The notes under the pieces: generated by a model
Told to the model about the DNA's origin: nothing
The model's database searches: none
What the model saw: the letters and a program-made list of their open reading frames with translations, nothing else
Shown: piece by piece, positions 25,052 to 35,183 of the stretch
Position numbering within the stretch: position 1 is the stretch's first letter
Layout of the letters: every line of letters starts with the position of its first letter
From: RGIG9060 sp036307825
Lineage (GTDB): Bacteria > Spirochaetota > Spirochaetia > Treponematales > Treponemataceae
Assembly: GCA_036307825.1 (NCBI GenBank)
Contig: JAXJWW010000026.1
Coordinates: 1 to 64,000, forward strand
DNA length: 64,000 nucleotides
Direction of reading: 5' to 3'
Translations under genes and position numbers: made by a program

Positions 25052-25483
25052 ATGGCTAAAAAAAAGGTAACGGCTGTTATTAAGTTGCAATGTCCTGCAG
25101 GAAAGGCAACACCAGCTCCACCAGTAGGTCCAGCTCTTGGTCCTCACGGAGTTAGTGCTCCTCAGTTCGTACAACAATTTAACGACCGTACAAAGTCCAT
25201 GGAACCAGGACTTGTAGTTCCTGTTGTTATCACAGTTTATCAAGATAAAACATATACATTTATCTTGAAAACCCCTCCTGCTGCAGTTCTTATCAAAAAA
25301 GCTGCTGGAATCCAAAAGGGTTCTGGAAATCCGCTTAAGAACAAAATCGGAAAATTGTCAAAAGAAAGTCTTGAAGAAATTGCAAAGACAAAAATGCCTG
25401 ACATCAACGCAAACGATCTTGAAGCAGCAAAAAATATCATTGCCGGTACTGCTCGCAGTATGGGTGTAGAGGTGGAGCGATAA
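25052..25483 (+). CDS. rplK: Ribosomal protein uL11
   Basis: 143 residues. It has PPVGPALGPHG in the N-terminal domain that contacts translation factors, and the RNA-binding C-terminal domain with KTPPAAVLIKKAAG and AAKNIIAGTARSMGVEV. It forms the GTPase-associated centre on 23S rRNA with L10-L12. An AAGGAG site precedes the ATG. 1 nt separates it from rplA. Confidence 0.97.
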   Translation: MAKKKVTAVIKLQCPAGKATPAPPVGPALGPHGVSAPQFVQQFNDRTKSMEPGLVVPVVITVYQDKTYTFILKTPPAAVLIKKAAGIQKGSGNPLKNKIGKLSKESLEEIAKTKMPDINANDLEAAKNIIAGTARSMGVEVER

Positions 25484-25484
25484 T

Positions 25485-26165
25485 ATGAAACATGGAAAGA
25501 ACTATCGCGAATCACTTAAAAAGTACGATTCCGCAAAAACTTACGAATTAGTAAAAGCTTGTGAATTAGTAAAAGAACTTAAATTTGCAAAGTTTGATGA
25601 AACAGTTGAACTTCACGTAAATTTAAAACTTGGAAAAAGCCAAACTGTTCGTGACACTTTAGTATTCCCTAATCAGTTCAAAGGTGAAAAGAAAGTTCTT
25701 GTTTTCTGTAGAGAAGACAGAGCTAAGGAAGCTCTTGCAGCTGGAGCATCTTACGCAGGTGCAGATGAATACATCGAAAAAGTAAAAGGTGGATGGCTCG
25801 ACTTTGATGTTGCAGTTGCTACACCTGATATGATGAAAGATGTAGGACGTCTTGGTATGGTTCTTGGTAGAAAAGGTCTTATGCCTAATCCAAAAACTGG
25901 AACTGTAACAAACGATATCGTTGCTGCAATCGCAGAATTGAAAAAAGGACGTACAGAATATCGTGCTGACAAACAAGGTGTTGTACACATTGCTGTTGGT
26001 AAAGTTTCTATGGATGCAGATAAAATTGCTGAAAACGTTAGAACTCTTCTTTCAGAAATCGAACGCAAAAAGCCATCTGATGCAAAAGTAGGATATGTAC
26101 AATCTGTTTCAGTTAATTCAACAATGGGCCCAGGTGTTTGGGTTGAATACACAGAAGGAGAATAA
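25485..26165 (+). CDS. rplA: Ribosomal protein uL1
   Basis: 226 residues, full length. Typical motifs are FDETVELHVNLKLG, GRKGLMPNPKTGTVT and the C-terminal NSTMGPGVWVE. It builds the mobile L1 stalk at the E site and in many bacteria represses its own L11 operon by binding the mRNA leader. It is followed after 2 nt by rplJ, so there is no separate L10 leader region between them. Confidence 0.97.
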   Translation: MKHGKNYRESLKKYDSAKTYELVKACELVKELKFAKFDETVELHVNLKLGKSQTVRDTLVFPNQFKGEKKVLVFCREDRAKEALAAGASYAGADEYIEKVKGGWLDFDVAVATPDMMKDVGRLGMVLGRKGLMPNPKTGTVTNDIVAAIAELKKGRTEYRADKQGVVHIAVGKVSMDADKIAENVRTLLSEIERKKPSDAKVGYVQSVSVNSTMGPGVWVEYTEGE

Positions 26166-26167
26166 AA

Positions 26168-26698
26168 ATGGCTATTAGAGCAAAAGCATTTCAACCTGCA
26201 AAAACTAAAGCTATCGCAGAAGCAAAAGAAGTTCTCCAGGCTTATAACGATTATATCTTCGCAGATTATCGTGGATTGACAGTTGAACAGATTTCAGAAC
26301 TTCGCAAAAAGCTTCGTGAATTAGAATGTGAATTCAAAGTTGTTAAAAATAACTTTGCACGCGTTGCTTTTGAAGAATTAGAAATTACATCTGTTTCAGA
26401 TTACCTTGCAGGACCTACAGCTATCGCTTTGGTTAAACAAGACTCAAACGAAGCTGCAAAAGTTCTTTTTGACTTTGCAAAAGATGTTCCTGCTTTACAG
26501 GTAAAAGGTGCTTTGGTTGATAAAGAAGTTTACGATAAAGATAAGATCGAAGCTTTCTCAAAGCTCCCTGGAAAGAAACAGTTAATTGCAATGATTGCTT
26601 CAACAATCAATGCACCAGTTCAAAAACTTGCAGCTACATTGCAAGCTTATGTGGACAAAATGTCAGAAGGCGGAGATACACCTGCAGCAGCAGAATAA
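26168..26698 (+). CDS. rplJ: Ribosomal protein uL10
   Basis: 176 residues. FADYRGLTVEQISELRKKLRE and FKVVKNNFARVAFEE mark the rRNA-binding domain; the C-terminal helix that carries L7/L12 dimers follows from about residue 135. It is the base of the stalk. The ATG lies 2 nt after rplA with a GGAGAA site inside the rplA end. A 114-nt spacer separates it from rplL. Confidence 0.96.
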   Translation: MAIRAKAFQPAKTKAIAEAKEVLQAYNDYIFADYRGLTVEQISELRKKLRELECEFKVVKNNFARVAFEELEITSVSDYLAGPTAIALVKQDSNEAAKVLFDFAKDVPALQVKGALVDKEVYDKDKIEAFSKLPGKKQLIAMIASTINAPVQKLAATLQAYVDKMSEGGDTPAAAE

Positions 26699-26812
26699 TC
26701 GCTTAATCTGAGAATGTGAACTTAAGAATTTAGTTTACAAAACAAATCGTCAGGCTTCTTAGCTGTCGTCCTGTCGATTAAAAAAAATACTAATATTATA
26801 GGAGAAGATAAT

Positions 26813-27190
26813 ATGGCAGCTCTTACAACAGATCAAATTTTAGATGCAATCGCTTCAATGACAGTACTTGAAGCTTCAGAACTTGTTAAAGCAATGGAAG
26901 AAAAATTCGGAGTTACAGCAGCAGCTCCAGTTGTTATGGCTGGTGGAGCAGCTCCTGCAGCAGCAGCTGAAGAACAAACTGAATTTACAGTAACTCTTGA
27001 AGCAGCTGATCCTGCTAAAAAAATTGCAGTTATCAAAGCAGCTCGTGAAGTTACAGGTCTTGGACTTAAAGAAGCAAAAGACCTTGTTGAAGGTGCACCT
27101 AAAACACTTAAAGAAGGTGTTTCAAAAGAAGAAGCAGCTAAAATTAAAGAAACAATCGAAGCTGCTGGTGGAACAGTTAAAATTTCTTAA
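26813..27190 (+). CDS. rplL: Ribosomal protein bL12
   Basis: 125 residues. An N-terminal dimerisation domain (LDAIASMTVLEASELVKAME) is joined by an Ala/Pro/Gly hinge (about residues 38-52) to the C-terminal factor-binding domain with KKIAVIKAAREVTGLGLKEAK and the end GGTVKIS. Multiple copies form the flexible ribosomal stalk. The site TAGGAG precedes the ATG. Confidence 0.97.
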   Translation: MAALTTDQILDAIASMTVLEASELVKAMEEKFGVTAAAPVVMAGGAAPAAAAEEQTEFTVTLEAADPAKKIAVIKAAREVTGLGLKEAKDLVEGAPKTLKEGVSKEEAAKIKETIEAAGGTVKIS

Positions 27191-27212
27191 TTGTAAAACC
27201 GCATAATTATTC

Positions 27213-27326
27213 AAGTTGCATTGATAGAATTTTTCTAAAAAATGCAACTTTTGAACCCGTTTTATCGCTGTCTTAACCAATTGTGTTGGGACAGCTATAT
27301 CTGTCTAAAGGATAAAAGACAGAATT
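27213..27326 (+). promoter_or_regulatory. Hairpin series in the rplL-rpoB spacer
   Basis: Three stems: AAGTTGCATT (27213-27222) with AATGCAACTT (27241-27250); GCTGTC (27267-27272) with GACAGC (27290-27295), with inner CCAA/TTGG; and CTGTCT with AGACAG at about 27301-27324. None has a proper T-run. In many bacteria this spacer holds an attenuator or RNase III site that sets the ratio of L12 to RNA polymerase. Confidence 0.5.
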
Positions 27327-27416
27327 TATCAACTCGCGGCCTTTTGTGCTGTACAAATTTTTTGTATGTAGCAAAGGATAACCGTAATCATAGTTATTTT
27401 TTTATAGGGGGAATTG

Positions 27417-30400
27417 ATGTTCGCAAGAAGTCGGACGGTCAATCGTCAGTATGTCGGAAAAAATATCCAGAACTTCATGGAGTTACCGAACTTAATTGAT
27501 ATTCAACTTTCTTCATACGAAAGTTTTTTACAAAAAGAAAAGTTGGATAACAAAGAGCCACTTGCAGAGCAAGGTTTACAGGAAGTATTCAATTCAACTT
27601 TCCCAATTGAAAGCCCTAACGGGGATATGCTTCTCGAATATGAATATTATGAACTAGATGAAGCAAATATTAAATTTAATGAGCTTGAGTGTAAACAAAA
27701 AGGATTAACTTATGCTGTTCCACTTAAAGCTAGAATCAATTTGATTTTTCAGCAGACTGGAGAAATCCGTCAAAAAGATATTTACATGGGTGATATTCCA
27801 CTCATGACAGACAGAGGTACTTTTGTTATCAATGGTGCCGAACGTGTAGTAGTTTCTCAGATTCACCGTTCACCAGGTGTAATTTTCTGCCATGACAAAG
27901 GTGTTTTTTCAAGCCGAATTATTCCTTATCGCGGTAGCTGGCTTGAATTTGAAATTGACCAGAAAAAAGAACTTATCTACGCAAAAATTGATAGAAAAAA
28001 ACGTATTCTCGGTACAATTTTCTTGAGAGCTTTAGGATATAGTACTCGTGAAGAAATTATTCGTGCTTTCTATGATGTAGAAAAAGTTGATGTAAAAGAT
28101 TCTACAGAAGAAAAAGAAGCATTAGTTGGAAAAGTTCTTGCTGATGCAGTTTTTGCAAAAGACTTAGAATCAGGTGAAGAAAAACGCATTTATCGCGCAG
28201 GTGAAAAACTTCATCCACATGATGTTGATGAACTTATTCTTCACGGAGTAACAGAAATTACTGTTATTAAGTTTGATTCAGAAAGTTCTCTTGATTCTCA
28301 GATGATTATCAACTGTTTCGAAAGAGAAGATATTCGTTTTACAAAAGAAGGAAGTGAAGAACCATCAAAAGAAGATGCAATTTCTGCTGTTTATGCTGTT
28401 CTTATGCCAGGTGAACCTATCACTGTTGACGCTGCAGAAAAAGATCTTACAACAATGTTCTTCTCTTTCCGTAGATATGATTTAGGTAGAGTTGGTCGAT
28501 ATAAATTAAATAAAAAATTTAATTACGACTTTGAAGATCATACTCTTGTAAAAGAAGATATTATTGCAACAATGAAACATCTCATTAAGGTTTATATCGG
28601 TACAGAAAGTACAGATGATATTGACCATATGGGAAATCGTCGTATTCGTTCTGTTGGCGAGTTAATGACAAATCAGTTAAAAACTGCATTTAGCCGAATG
28701 GAAAGAATTGCAAAAGAAAGAATGGGACTTAAAGAAACAGAAACAATGAAGCCTCAGGATTTGATTTCTATCAAGCCTATCGTTGCTTCTATTAAAGAAT
28801 TCTTTGGTTCAAGTCAGCTTTCTCAGTTCATGGATCAGGTAAACCCTCTTGCTGAACTTACACATAAACGTCGTCTTAACGCTTTAGGACCAGGTGGTCT
28901 TTCTCGTGATAGAGCAGGTCTTGAAGTTCGTGACGTTCACTATACTCACTACGGACGAATGTGTCCTATCGAAACTCCTGAAGGTCCAAACATCGGTCTT
29001 ATTGTTTCTTTGGCGATTTATGCTAATGTAAACGAATATGGATTCTTGGAAGCTCCTTATAGAAAAGTTGTAGATGGAAAAGCAACAAAAGAAGTTGAAT
29101 TCCTTACAGCTATGGATGAAGATAAGTACTATATTGGACAGGTTTCTGTGGATATGAAAGAAGACGGAAGTTTTGCTACAGATCAAATTCCAGTTCGCAA
29201 CAGAGGTGACTATTCATCAAGAAGTCCAGAAGATGTTCAGTACATGGATGTTTCTCCAAAACAGGTTATTTCTGTTTCAGCTGCTTTGATTCCATTCCTA
29301 GAGCACGACGATGCTAACCGTGCCTTGATGGGTTGTAACATGCAACGTCAGGCTGTTCCATTGTTGTTCCCAGAACCACCTCGTGTTGGAACTGGTATGG
29401 AAGGAAAATGTGCTTACGATTCTGGTGTTCTTATTAAAGCAAAAAGAGCTGGTGAAGTTGTTTGGGTTACATCAGAAGAAATTCGCGTAAAACCAGATAA
29501 TGCAAAAGACGCTGACGATATTGATACATATATCATGCTTAAATATCAAAGAACTAACCAAGATACTTGTTATCATCAAAGACCAATTGTATCTCTTGGT
29601 CAAAAAGTTGAAAAAGGAACTGTTCTTGCTGACGGACCTGCAACTTTTAATGGTGAGTTAGCGCTTGGTAGAAATATTATGGTTGGATTCGTTCCATGGA
29701 ATGGATACAACTACGAAGACGCGGTTCTTATTTCACAAAGAGTTGTAAAAGAAGATATGTATACTTCTATCCATATTAAAGAATTTACAACTGAAATTCG
29801 TGAAACAAAACTTGGTCCAGAAAAGATTACAAGAGATATTCCAAGAACAAGTGAAAAAACTCTTGATAATCTTGATGCCGAAGGTATTATTCGCATTGGT
29901 GCTAAAGTTCGTTCAGGTGATATCCTTGTTGGAAAAGTTACACCAAAAAGTGAAACAGAAACAACTCCAGAATTTAAACTTTTGGCTTCAATCTTTGGTG
30001 AAAAAGCAAAAGATGTTAAAGATTCTTCATTAAAACTTCCTCACGGAATTGAAGGAACTGTAATTGATATTCAACGATTAAAACGTTCTGAAGGGGACGA
30101 TTTAAATCCTGGTGTTGATGAAGTTGTAAAAGTTCTTATCGCTACAAAACGAAAACTTCGCGAAGGTGATAAGATGGCTGGTCGCCACGGAAACAAAGGT
30201 GTTGTTGCTCGTATTCTTCCAGTTGAAGATATGCCATATCTTGATGATGGTACTCCACTTGATATTTGTTTGAACCCACTTGGTGTTCCTTCTCGTATGA
30301 ACATCGGTCAGATTATGGAATCAGAACTTGGTCTTGCAGGTTTATATCTTGATGAATGGTATGAATCACCTGTATTCCAATCTCCATCAAATGAGCAGAT

Positions 30401-30911
30401 TGAACAAAAACTTGTAGAAGCTGGATTTAGTCCTGATTCAAAAGCTATTCTTCATGATGGTAGAACTGGGGAACCTTTCCAAAATGCAGTTTTCGTTGGT
30501 GTAATTTACTATTTGAAACTTCATCACCTTGTTGATGATAAAATGCATGCTCGTTCAACAGGACCTTACTCACTTGTTACACAGCAACCTCTTGGAGGTA
30601 AGGCACAGTTTGGTGGTCAGCGTCTTGGAGAAATGGAAGTTTGGGCTCTTGAAGCTTATGGTGCTGCTAATACTCTTCAAGAATTGCTCACAATTAAATC
30701 TGACGATATGAAAGGTCGTACAGATATTTATGAAGCAATCGTTAAAGGTGAACCTTCAACTGCTGCTGGTGTTCCAGAAGCATTTAACGTATTGGTTCAA
30801 GAACTTCGTGGTTTGGCTCTGGATTTCACAGTTTATGATGCCAAGGGAAAACAGATTCCGCTTACAGAGCGTGATGAAGAGCTTATTAACAAAGCGGGCT
30901 CTAATTTCTAA
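27417..30911 (+). CDS. rpoB: RNA polymerase beta subunit
   Basis: 1164 residues. All main blocks are present, including the rifampicin region FGSSQLSQFMDQVNPLAEL then THKRRLNALGPGGLSRDR, and GDKMAGRHGNKGV and PLGGKAQFGGQR near the C terminus. At the position of E. coli Ser531 it has Asn (codon 28878-28880, residue 488), a change reported as a basis for natural rifampicin resistance in spirochaetes. ATG 27417 follows a GGGGG site; a TTG one codon earlier is less likely. Paired with rpoC 15 nt downstream. Confidence 0.98.
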   Translation: MFARSRTVNRQYVGKNIQNFMELPNLIDIQLSSYESFLQKEKLDNKEPLAEQGLQEVFNSTFPIESPNGDMLLEYEYYELDEANIKFNELECKQKGLTYAVPLKARINLIFQQTGEIRQKDIYMGDIPLMTDRGTFVINGAERVVVSQIHRSPGVIFCHDKGVFSSRIIPYRGSWLEFEIDQKKELIYAKIDRKKRILGTIFLRALGYSTREEIIRAFYDVEKVDVKDSTEEKEALVGKVLADAVFAKDLESGEEKRIYRAGEKLHPHDVDELILHGVTEITVIKFDSESSLDSQMIINCFEREDIRFTKEGSEEPSKEDAISAVYAVLMPGEPITVDAAEKDLTTMFFSFRRYDLGRVGRYKLNKKFNYDFEDHTLVKEDIIATMKHLIKVYIGTESTDDIDHMGNRRIRSVGELMTNQLKTAFSRMERIAKERMGLKETETMKPQDLISIKPIVASIKEFFGSSQLSQFMDQVNPLAELTHKRRLNALGPGGLSRDRAGLEVRDVHYTHYGRMCPIETPEGPNIGLIVSLAIYANVNEYGFLEAPYRKVVDGKATKEVEFLTAMDEDKYYIGQVSVDMKEDGSFATDQIPVRNRGDYSSRSPEDVQYMDVSPKQVISVSAALIPFLEHDDANRALMGCNMQRQAVPLLFPEPPRVGTGMEGKCAYDSGVLIKAKRAGEVVWVTSEEIRVKPDNAKDADDIDTYIMLKYQRTNQDTCYHQRPIVSLGQKVEKGTVLADGPATFNGELALGRNIMVGFVPWNGYNYEDAVLISQRVVKEDMYTSIHIKEFTTEIRETKLGPEKITRDIPRTSEKTLDNLDAEGIIRIGAKVRSGDILVGKVTPKSETETTPEFKLLASIFGEKAKDVKDSSLKLPHGIEGTVIDIQRLKRSEGDDLNPGVDEVVKVLIATKRKLREGDKMAGRHGNKGVVARILPVEDMPYLDDGTPLDICLNPLGVPSRMNIGQIMESELGLAGLYLDEWYESPVFQSPSNEQIEQKLVEAGFSPDSKAILHDGRTGEPFQNAVFVGVIYYLKLHHLVDDKMHARSTGPYSLVTQQPLGGKAQFGGQRLGEMEVWALEAYGAANTLQELLTIKSDDMKGRTDIYEAIVKGEPSTAAGVPEAFNVLVQELRGLALDFTVYDAKGKQIPLTERDEELINKAGSNF

Positions 30912-30926
30912 TTTTGGGGGTAAGTA

Positions 30927-33900
30927 ATGCGTGATATTCAAGATTTTGATAGTCTTATGATTAAGCTTGCTTCTCCAGAGGCTATTCGTGCATGGTCTTA
31001 TGGTGAAGTTAAAAAGCCAGAAACAATAAATTACCGAACTCTCCGTCCAGAGAAAGACGGTTTGTTCTGTGAAAGAATTTTCGGTACTACAAAAGAATGG
31101 GAATGTTACTGTGGTAAATTCAAGTCTATTCGCTACAAAGGTGTAATTTGTGATCGTTGTGGTGTTGAAGTAACACACTTCAAAGTTCGACGCGAACGCA
31201 TGGGACATATTGAACTTGCAGCTCCTGTTTCTCATATTTGGTATTATCGTTCAGTTCCTTCTAGAATGGGACGCCTTCTTGATCTTCAAGTTGCTTCTCT
31301 TCGTTCTGTACTTTACTACGAAAAATACATCGTTATTGATGCAGGTGATACAGATCTTAAGAAAATGCAACTTCTTACAGAAGAAGAATATATCGAAGCT
31401 CAAGAACGCTACGGTGGTTCATTTACAGCAGGTATGGGTGCTGAAGCAATTAAAACATTGCTTGAAAACATCAATCTTGATGAACTTGCTGCTGAACTTC
31501 GTGCAAAAATGATTGAAAAAGGTGCAAAAACTGATAAACAACTTATCAAACGAATTGAAATTGTTGAAAGTTTTAGAGCATCTTCTAATAAATGTTCATG
31601 GATGATTTTGGATGTTATTCCTGTTATTCCACCAGAATTGCGACCTATGGTTCAATTGGATGGTGGTAGATTTGCTACATCAGATCTTAATGATTTGTAC
31701 CGCAGAGTTATTAACAGAAATAATCGTCTAAAAAGACTTATGCAGTTGAATGCACCTGATATCATTATCAGAAACGAAAAACGAATGTTGCAAGAAGCTG
31801 TAGATGCTCTTTTTGATAACTCAAAACGCAAACGAGTTGTAAAAGGTGCTTCAAATCGTCCATTAAAATCAATTTCTGACCTCTTAAAAGGAAAACAGGG
31901 ACGTTTCCGCCAAAACCTTCTTGGTAAGCGTGTTGACTATTCTGGTCGTTCTGTAATCTGTGTTGGTCCAGATTTGAAAATTTGGCAATGTGGTGTTCCT
32001 ACAAAAATGGCTTTGGAATTATTCAAACCATTTATTATGAGAAAACTCATTGATAAAAATATCGTTTACAATGTTAAGAGAGCAAAAGCGCTTGTAGAAC
32101 AAGAAGCTGAAGAAGTATTTGCAATTTTGGATGAGGTTGTTAGAGAACATCCTGTTATGCTTAACCGTGCTCCTACATTGCACCGTCTTGGTATTCAGGC
32201 TTTTGAACCTGTACTTGTTGAGGGAAAAGCTCTTCGTCTTCATCCGTTAGTTTGTCATGCTTTCAATGCTGACTTTGATGGTGACCAGATGGCTATCCAC
32301 GTTCCATTGACACAAGCTGCTCAAATGGAATGTTGGACTTTGATGCTTTCTGCAAGAAATATTCTTGACCCAGCAAACGGTAAAACAATTGTTTATCCAT
32401 CTCAGGACATGGTTTTAGGTATTTATTATCTTACAAAGATTAAACCTAATGCTAAGGGAACTGGAAAACGATTTAGTTCTGTAAACGAAGCTTTACTTGC
32501 TGCTGAATCAAAAAGTATTGATTGGCAAGCTGAAATTAAAGTTCCTATTGAAAAGGCTCCTTATTTTGGAAAACTTGTTTCTACAACTGCAGGTCGCCTT
32601 GTATTCAATGAAGAAATGCCTGCTGAAGTAGCTTTTGAAAATGAACTTCTTGGTGATAAAGAACTTAAAAAACTTATCGAAAGAGTTTATAAAGAACAAG
32701 GTTCTTGGCTTACAGTTCAAATGCTTGATGCAATTAAAGCTGTTGGTTATAAATATGCAACTTTCTTTGGTGCTACAATCTCTATGGGAGATATCCTTAT
32801 TCCTGAAGAAAAGAAAGATATGATGGATAAGGCTAATAAAGCAGTTGAAGGAATTATGAGAGATTTCCATAACGGTCTTATTACACAAGACGAAAGATAT
32901 GGTCGTATTCTTGACGTTTGGACAAAAACAAACGAAGAACTTACTGATACCATGATGGATAATCTTTCAAAAGATAAAGATGGATTTAATACTATCTATA
33001 TGATGGCAACTTCTGGAGCTCGTGGTAGCCGTAACCAGATTCGTCAGCTCGCTGGTATGCGTGGTTTGATGGCTAAATCAAGCGGTGAAATTATCGAACT
33101 TCCAATTCGTGCAAACTTTAAAGAAGGACTTTCAGTTATCGAGTTCTTTATTTCTACAAACGGTGCTCGAAAAGGTCTTACTGATACTGCTCTTAAAACA
33201 GCGGACGCAGGTTACCTTACTCGTCGTCTTGTTGATATTGCACAAGATGTTGTTATTAATGAAGATGACTGTGGAACAATCAACGGTATTGATTATGCTG
33301 CAATCAAAAATGGTGATGAAGTTGTAATTCCATTAAAAGACAGAATCGTTGGTCGCTTTACAATTGAAAGAGTTCTTCATCCTGTTTCAGGAGAAGTTAT
33401 CTGTGATGTTAATGAATATATTACAGATGAACTTGCTGCAGAAATCGAAGAAGCAGGTGTAGAATCTGTTAAACTTAGAACAGTTCTTACATGTGAATCT
33501 AGACATGGTGTTTGTTGTAAATGTTATGGTAGAAACCTTGCTCGTAACAAGATTATTGATATTGGTGAAGCAGTTGGTATTATTGCTGCTCAGTCAATTG
33601 GTCAGCCTGGTACACAGCTTACTATGCGTACTTTCCACTCTGGTGGTGTTGCTTCAAAAGTAAGTGAAGACAAAACAATTACTTTCAAATATCCTGTAAT
33701 TATCAATAGTATTGCAGGTGCACATGTTGAAATGAATGATGGTTCATGGCTCTTTACTCGTAAGGGTTCTATGATGGTAACTCGTATCATTGAAGAATTC
33801 GAAATTTCTTCAAGTGATAAACTTCTTGTAAGTGATGGGGATAAAGTATCAAAAGGTACTCCATTAATGGAAAGAAAGGGTGAAGTTGTAAAAGCAAGTG

Positions 33901-35168
33901 ATATTTCTGGTGTAGTAATTAGAGACGGAAAACTTCTTCTTATCGGTCGTGAAATTAAAGAAGAAATCAAGAACGGTTCTAATGTTATCGTTAAAGCTGG
34001 AGATATTGTTGCTAAAGATCAAGTTATTGCAACATTTGATCCATATTCTGAACCTATCATTGCTGAAGTTTCAGGTTATGTTCAATATGAAGATATTATT
34101 CCTGGTTCAACTTTGGAAGAAGAATTAAATGAAGATAACGGAAATGTAGAAAAGGTTATTACAGATATTCATCTTGATACAAAACAACCTCGTGTATTCA
34201 TTACTGATGAAGCTGGTAATGAACTTGGAAGTTACTATTTGCCAGGTGGAGCTATCCTTCTTGTTGATGAAAATTCAAGAATCGAAGCTGGTACAACAAT
34301 TGCTAAGATGCTTAAAGAATCTTCAAAAACAAACGATATTACAGGTGGTCTTCCTCGTGTTTCTGAACTTTTTGAAGCTAGAAAACCTAAAAATCCTACT
34401 GTACTTGCACAAATTTCTGGAAAAGTTCAGTTTAAAGGTGTTTCAAAAGGTAAACGCGTTGTATCTGTTCAAGATGTTTATGGAAAATCATTTGATCATC
34501 TTGTTCCAATGAACAAACGATTGCTTGTTCGTGATGGTGACGAAGTTGAGGCAGGTGAACAGCTTTGTGACGGTGCAAGAAGCCCACATGATATTCTTGC
34601 AATTCTTGGAGAAAATGCTCTTCAAAATTACTTGATGGATGAAATTCAGTCTGTTTATCGATTACAAGGTGTAACTATTAACGATAAGCATATCGGTATT
34701 ATTGTTCGTCAAATGTTGCGCAAAGTTGAAATTGTTGCTGTAGGTGATACAAGATTTATCTATGGTCAACAAGTTGATAAATATAAGTTCCACGAAGAAA
34801 ACGACAGAGTAATTAAAGAGGGTGGACAACCAGCTATTGCTCGTCCAATGTTCCAAGGAATTACAAAAGCATCATTGAATATTGATTCGTTCATTTCTGC
34901 TGCTTCATTCCAAGAAACAACTCGTGTTCTTACAAATGCTGCAATTGCAGGTGTTACAGATAACTTGCGTGGTCTAAAAGAAAACGTAATTATCGGACAT
35001 ATGATTCCAGCTGGTACAGGTATCAGAAATTACAGAAATGTAAAACTTTTTGATGGAAATGCCACTGATCTTGACTTACAAATGGAAGAAATTCTCGAAA
35101 GACGTAAGCAAGAAAAAGAAATGGAATCTCAAGTAGAAGATATTTCTTACGAATCAGAAGAAGAATAA
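30927..35168 (+). CDS. rpoC: RNA polymerase beta' subunit
   Basis: 1413 residues. The N-terminal zinc ribbon (CYCGKFKSIRYKGVICDRCG), the catalytic NADFDGDQMA loop (near 32266-32290), which holds the active-site magnesium, the bridge and trigger-loop region QPGTQLTMRTFHSGG, and the second zinc site (CESRHGVCCKCYGRNL) are all visible. The C-terminal 25 residues are strongly acidic (EEILERRKQEKEMESQVED). A GGGGG site precedes the ATG. Confidence 0.98.
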   Translation: MRDIQDFDSLMIKLASPEAIRAWSYGEVKKPETINYRTLRPEKDGLFCERIFGTTKEWECYCGKFKSIRYKGVICDRCGVEVTHFKVRRERMGHIELAAPVSHIWYYRSVPSRMGRLLDLQVASLRSVLYYEKYIVIDAGDTDLKKMQLLTEEEYIEAQERYGGSFTAGMGAEAIKTLLENINLDELAAELRAKMIEKGAKTDKQLIKRIEIVESFRASSNKCSWMILDVIPVIPPELRPMVQLDGGRFATSDLNDLYRRVINRNNRLKRLMQLNAPDIIIRNEKRMLQEAVDALFDNSKRKRVVKGASNRPLKSISDLLKGKQGRFRQNLLGKRVDYSGRSVICVGPDLKIWQCGVPTKMALELFKPFIMRKLIDKNIVYNVKRAKALVEQEAEEVFAILDEVVREHPVMLNRAPTLHRLGIQAFEPVLVEGKALRLHPLVCHAFNADFDGDQMAIHVPLTQAAQMECWTLMLSARNILDPANGKTIVYPSQDMVLGIYYLTKIKPNAKGTGKRFSSVNEALLAAESKSIDWQAEIKVPIEKAPYFGKLVSTTAGRLVFNEEMPAEVAFENELLGDKELKKLIERVYKEQGSWLTVQMLDAIKAVGYKYATFFGATISMGDILIPEEKKDMMDKANKAVEGIMRDFHNGLITQDERYGRILDVWTKTNEELTDTMMDNLSKDKDGFNTIYMMATSGARGSRNQIRQLAGMRGLMAKSSGEIIELPIRANFKEGLSVIEFFISTNGARKGLTDTALKTADAGYLTRRLVDIAQDVVINEDDCGTINGIDYAAIKNGDEVVIPLKDRIVGRFTIERVLHPVSGEVICDVNEYITDELAAEIEEAGVESVKLRTVLTCESRHGVCCKCYGRNLARNKIIDIGEAVGIIAAQSIGQPGTQLTMRTFHSGGVASKVSEDKTITFKYPVIINSIAGAHVEMNDGSWLFTRKGSMMVTRIIEEFEISSSDKLLVSDGDKVSKGTPLMERKGEVVKASDISGVVIRDGKLLLIGREIKEEIKNGSNVIVKAGDIVAKDQVIATFDPYSEPIIAEVSGYVQYEDIIPGSTLEEELNEDNGNVEKVITDIHLDTKQPRVFITDEAGNELGSYYLPGGAILLVDENSRIEAGTTIAKMLKESSKTNDITGGLPRVSELFEARKPKNPTVLAQISGKVQFKGVSKGKRVVSVQDVYGKSFDHLVPMNKRLLVRDGDEVEAGEQLCDGARSPHDILAILGENALQNYLMDEIQSVYRLQGVTINDKHIGIIVRQMLRKVEIVAVGDTRFIYGQQVDKYKFHEENDRVIKEGGQPAIARPMFQGITKASLNIDSFISAASFQETTRVLTNAAIAGVTDNLRGLKENVIIGHMIPAGTGIRNYRNVKLFDGNATDLDLQMEEILERRKQEKEMESQVEDISYESEEE

Positions 35169-35183
35169 TATTTATAATCAATT

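Noticed and set aside
26997..27206. Lys/Leu-rich 69-codon frame inside rplL
   Set aside because: Frame-shifted reading of the repetitive Ala/Glu/Lys codons of L12.
27242..27499. 85-codon reading frame in the rplL-rpoB spacer running into rpoB
   Set aside because: No ribosome binding site, overlaps the rpoB start in another frame and lies across the leader hairpins; composition is unlike a protein.
32508..32888. 126-codon frame antisense to rpoC
   Set aside because: A shadow of the strongly biased rpoC codons; Phe/Ser/Asn-rich, no start signals. The same holds for the other antisense frames across the ribosomal block.
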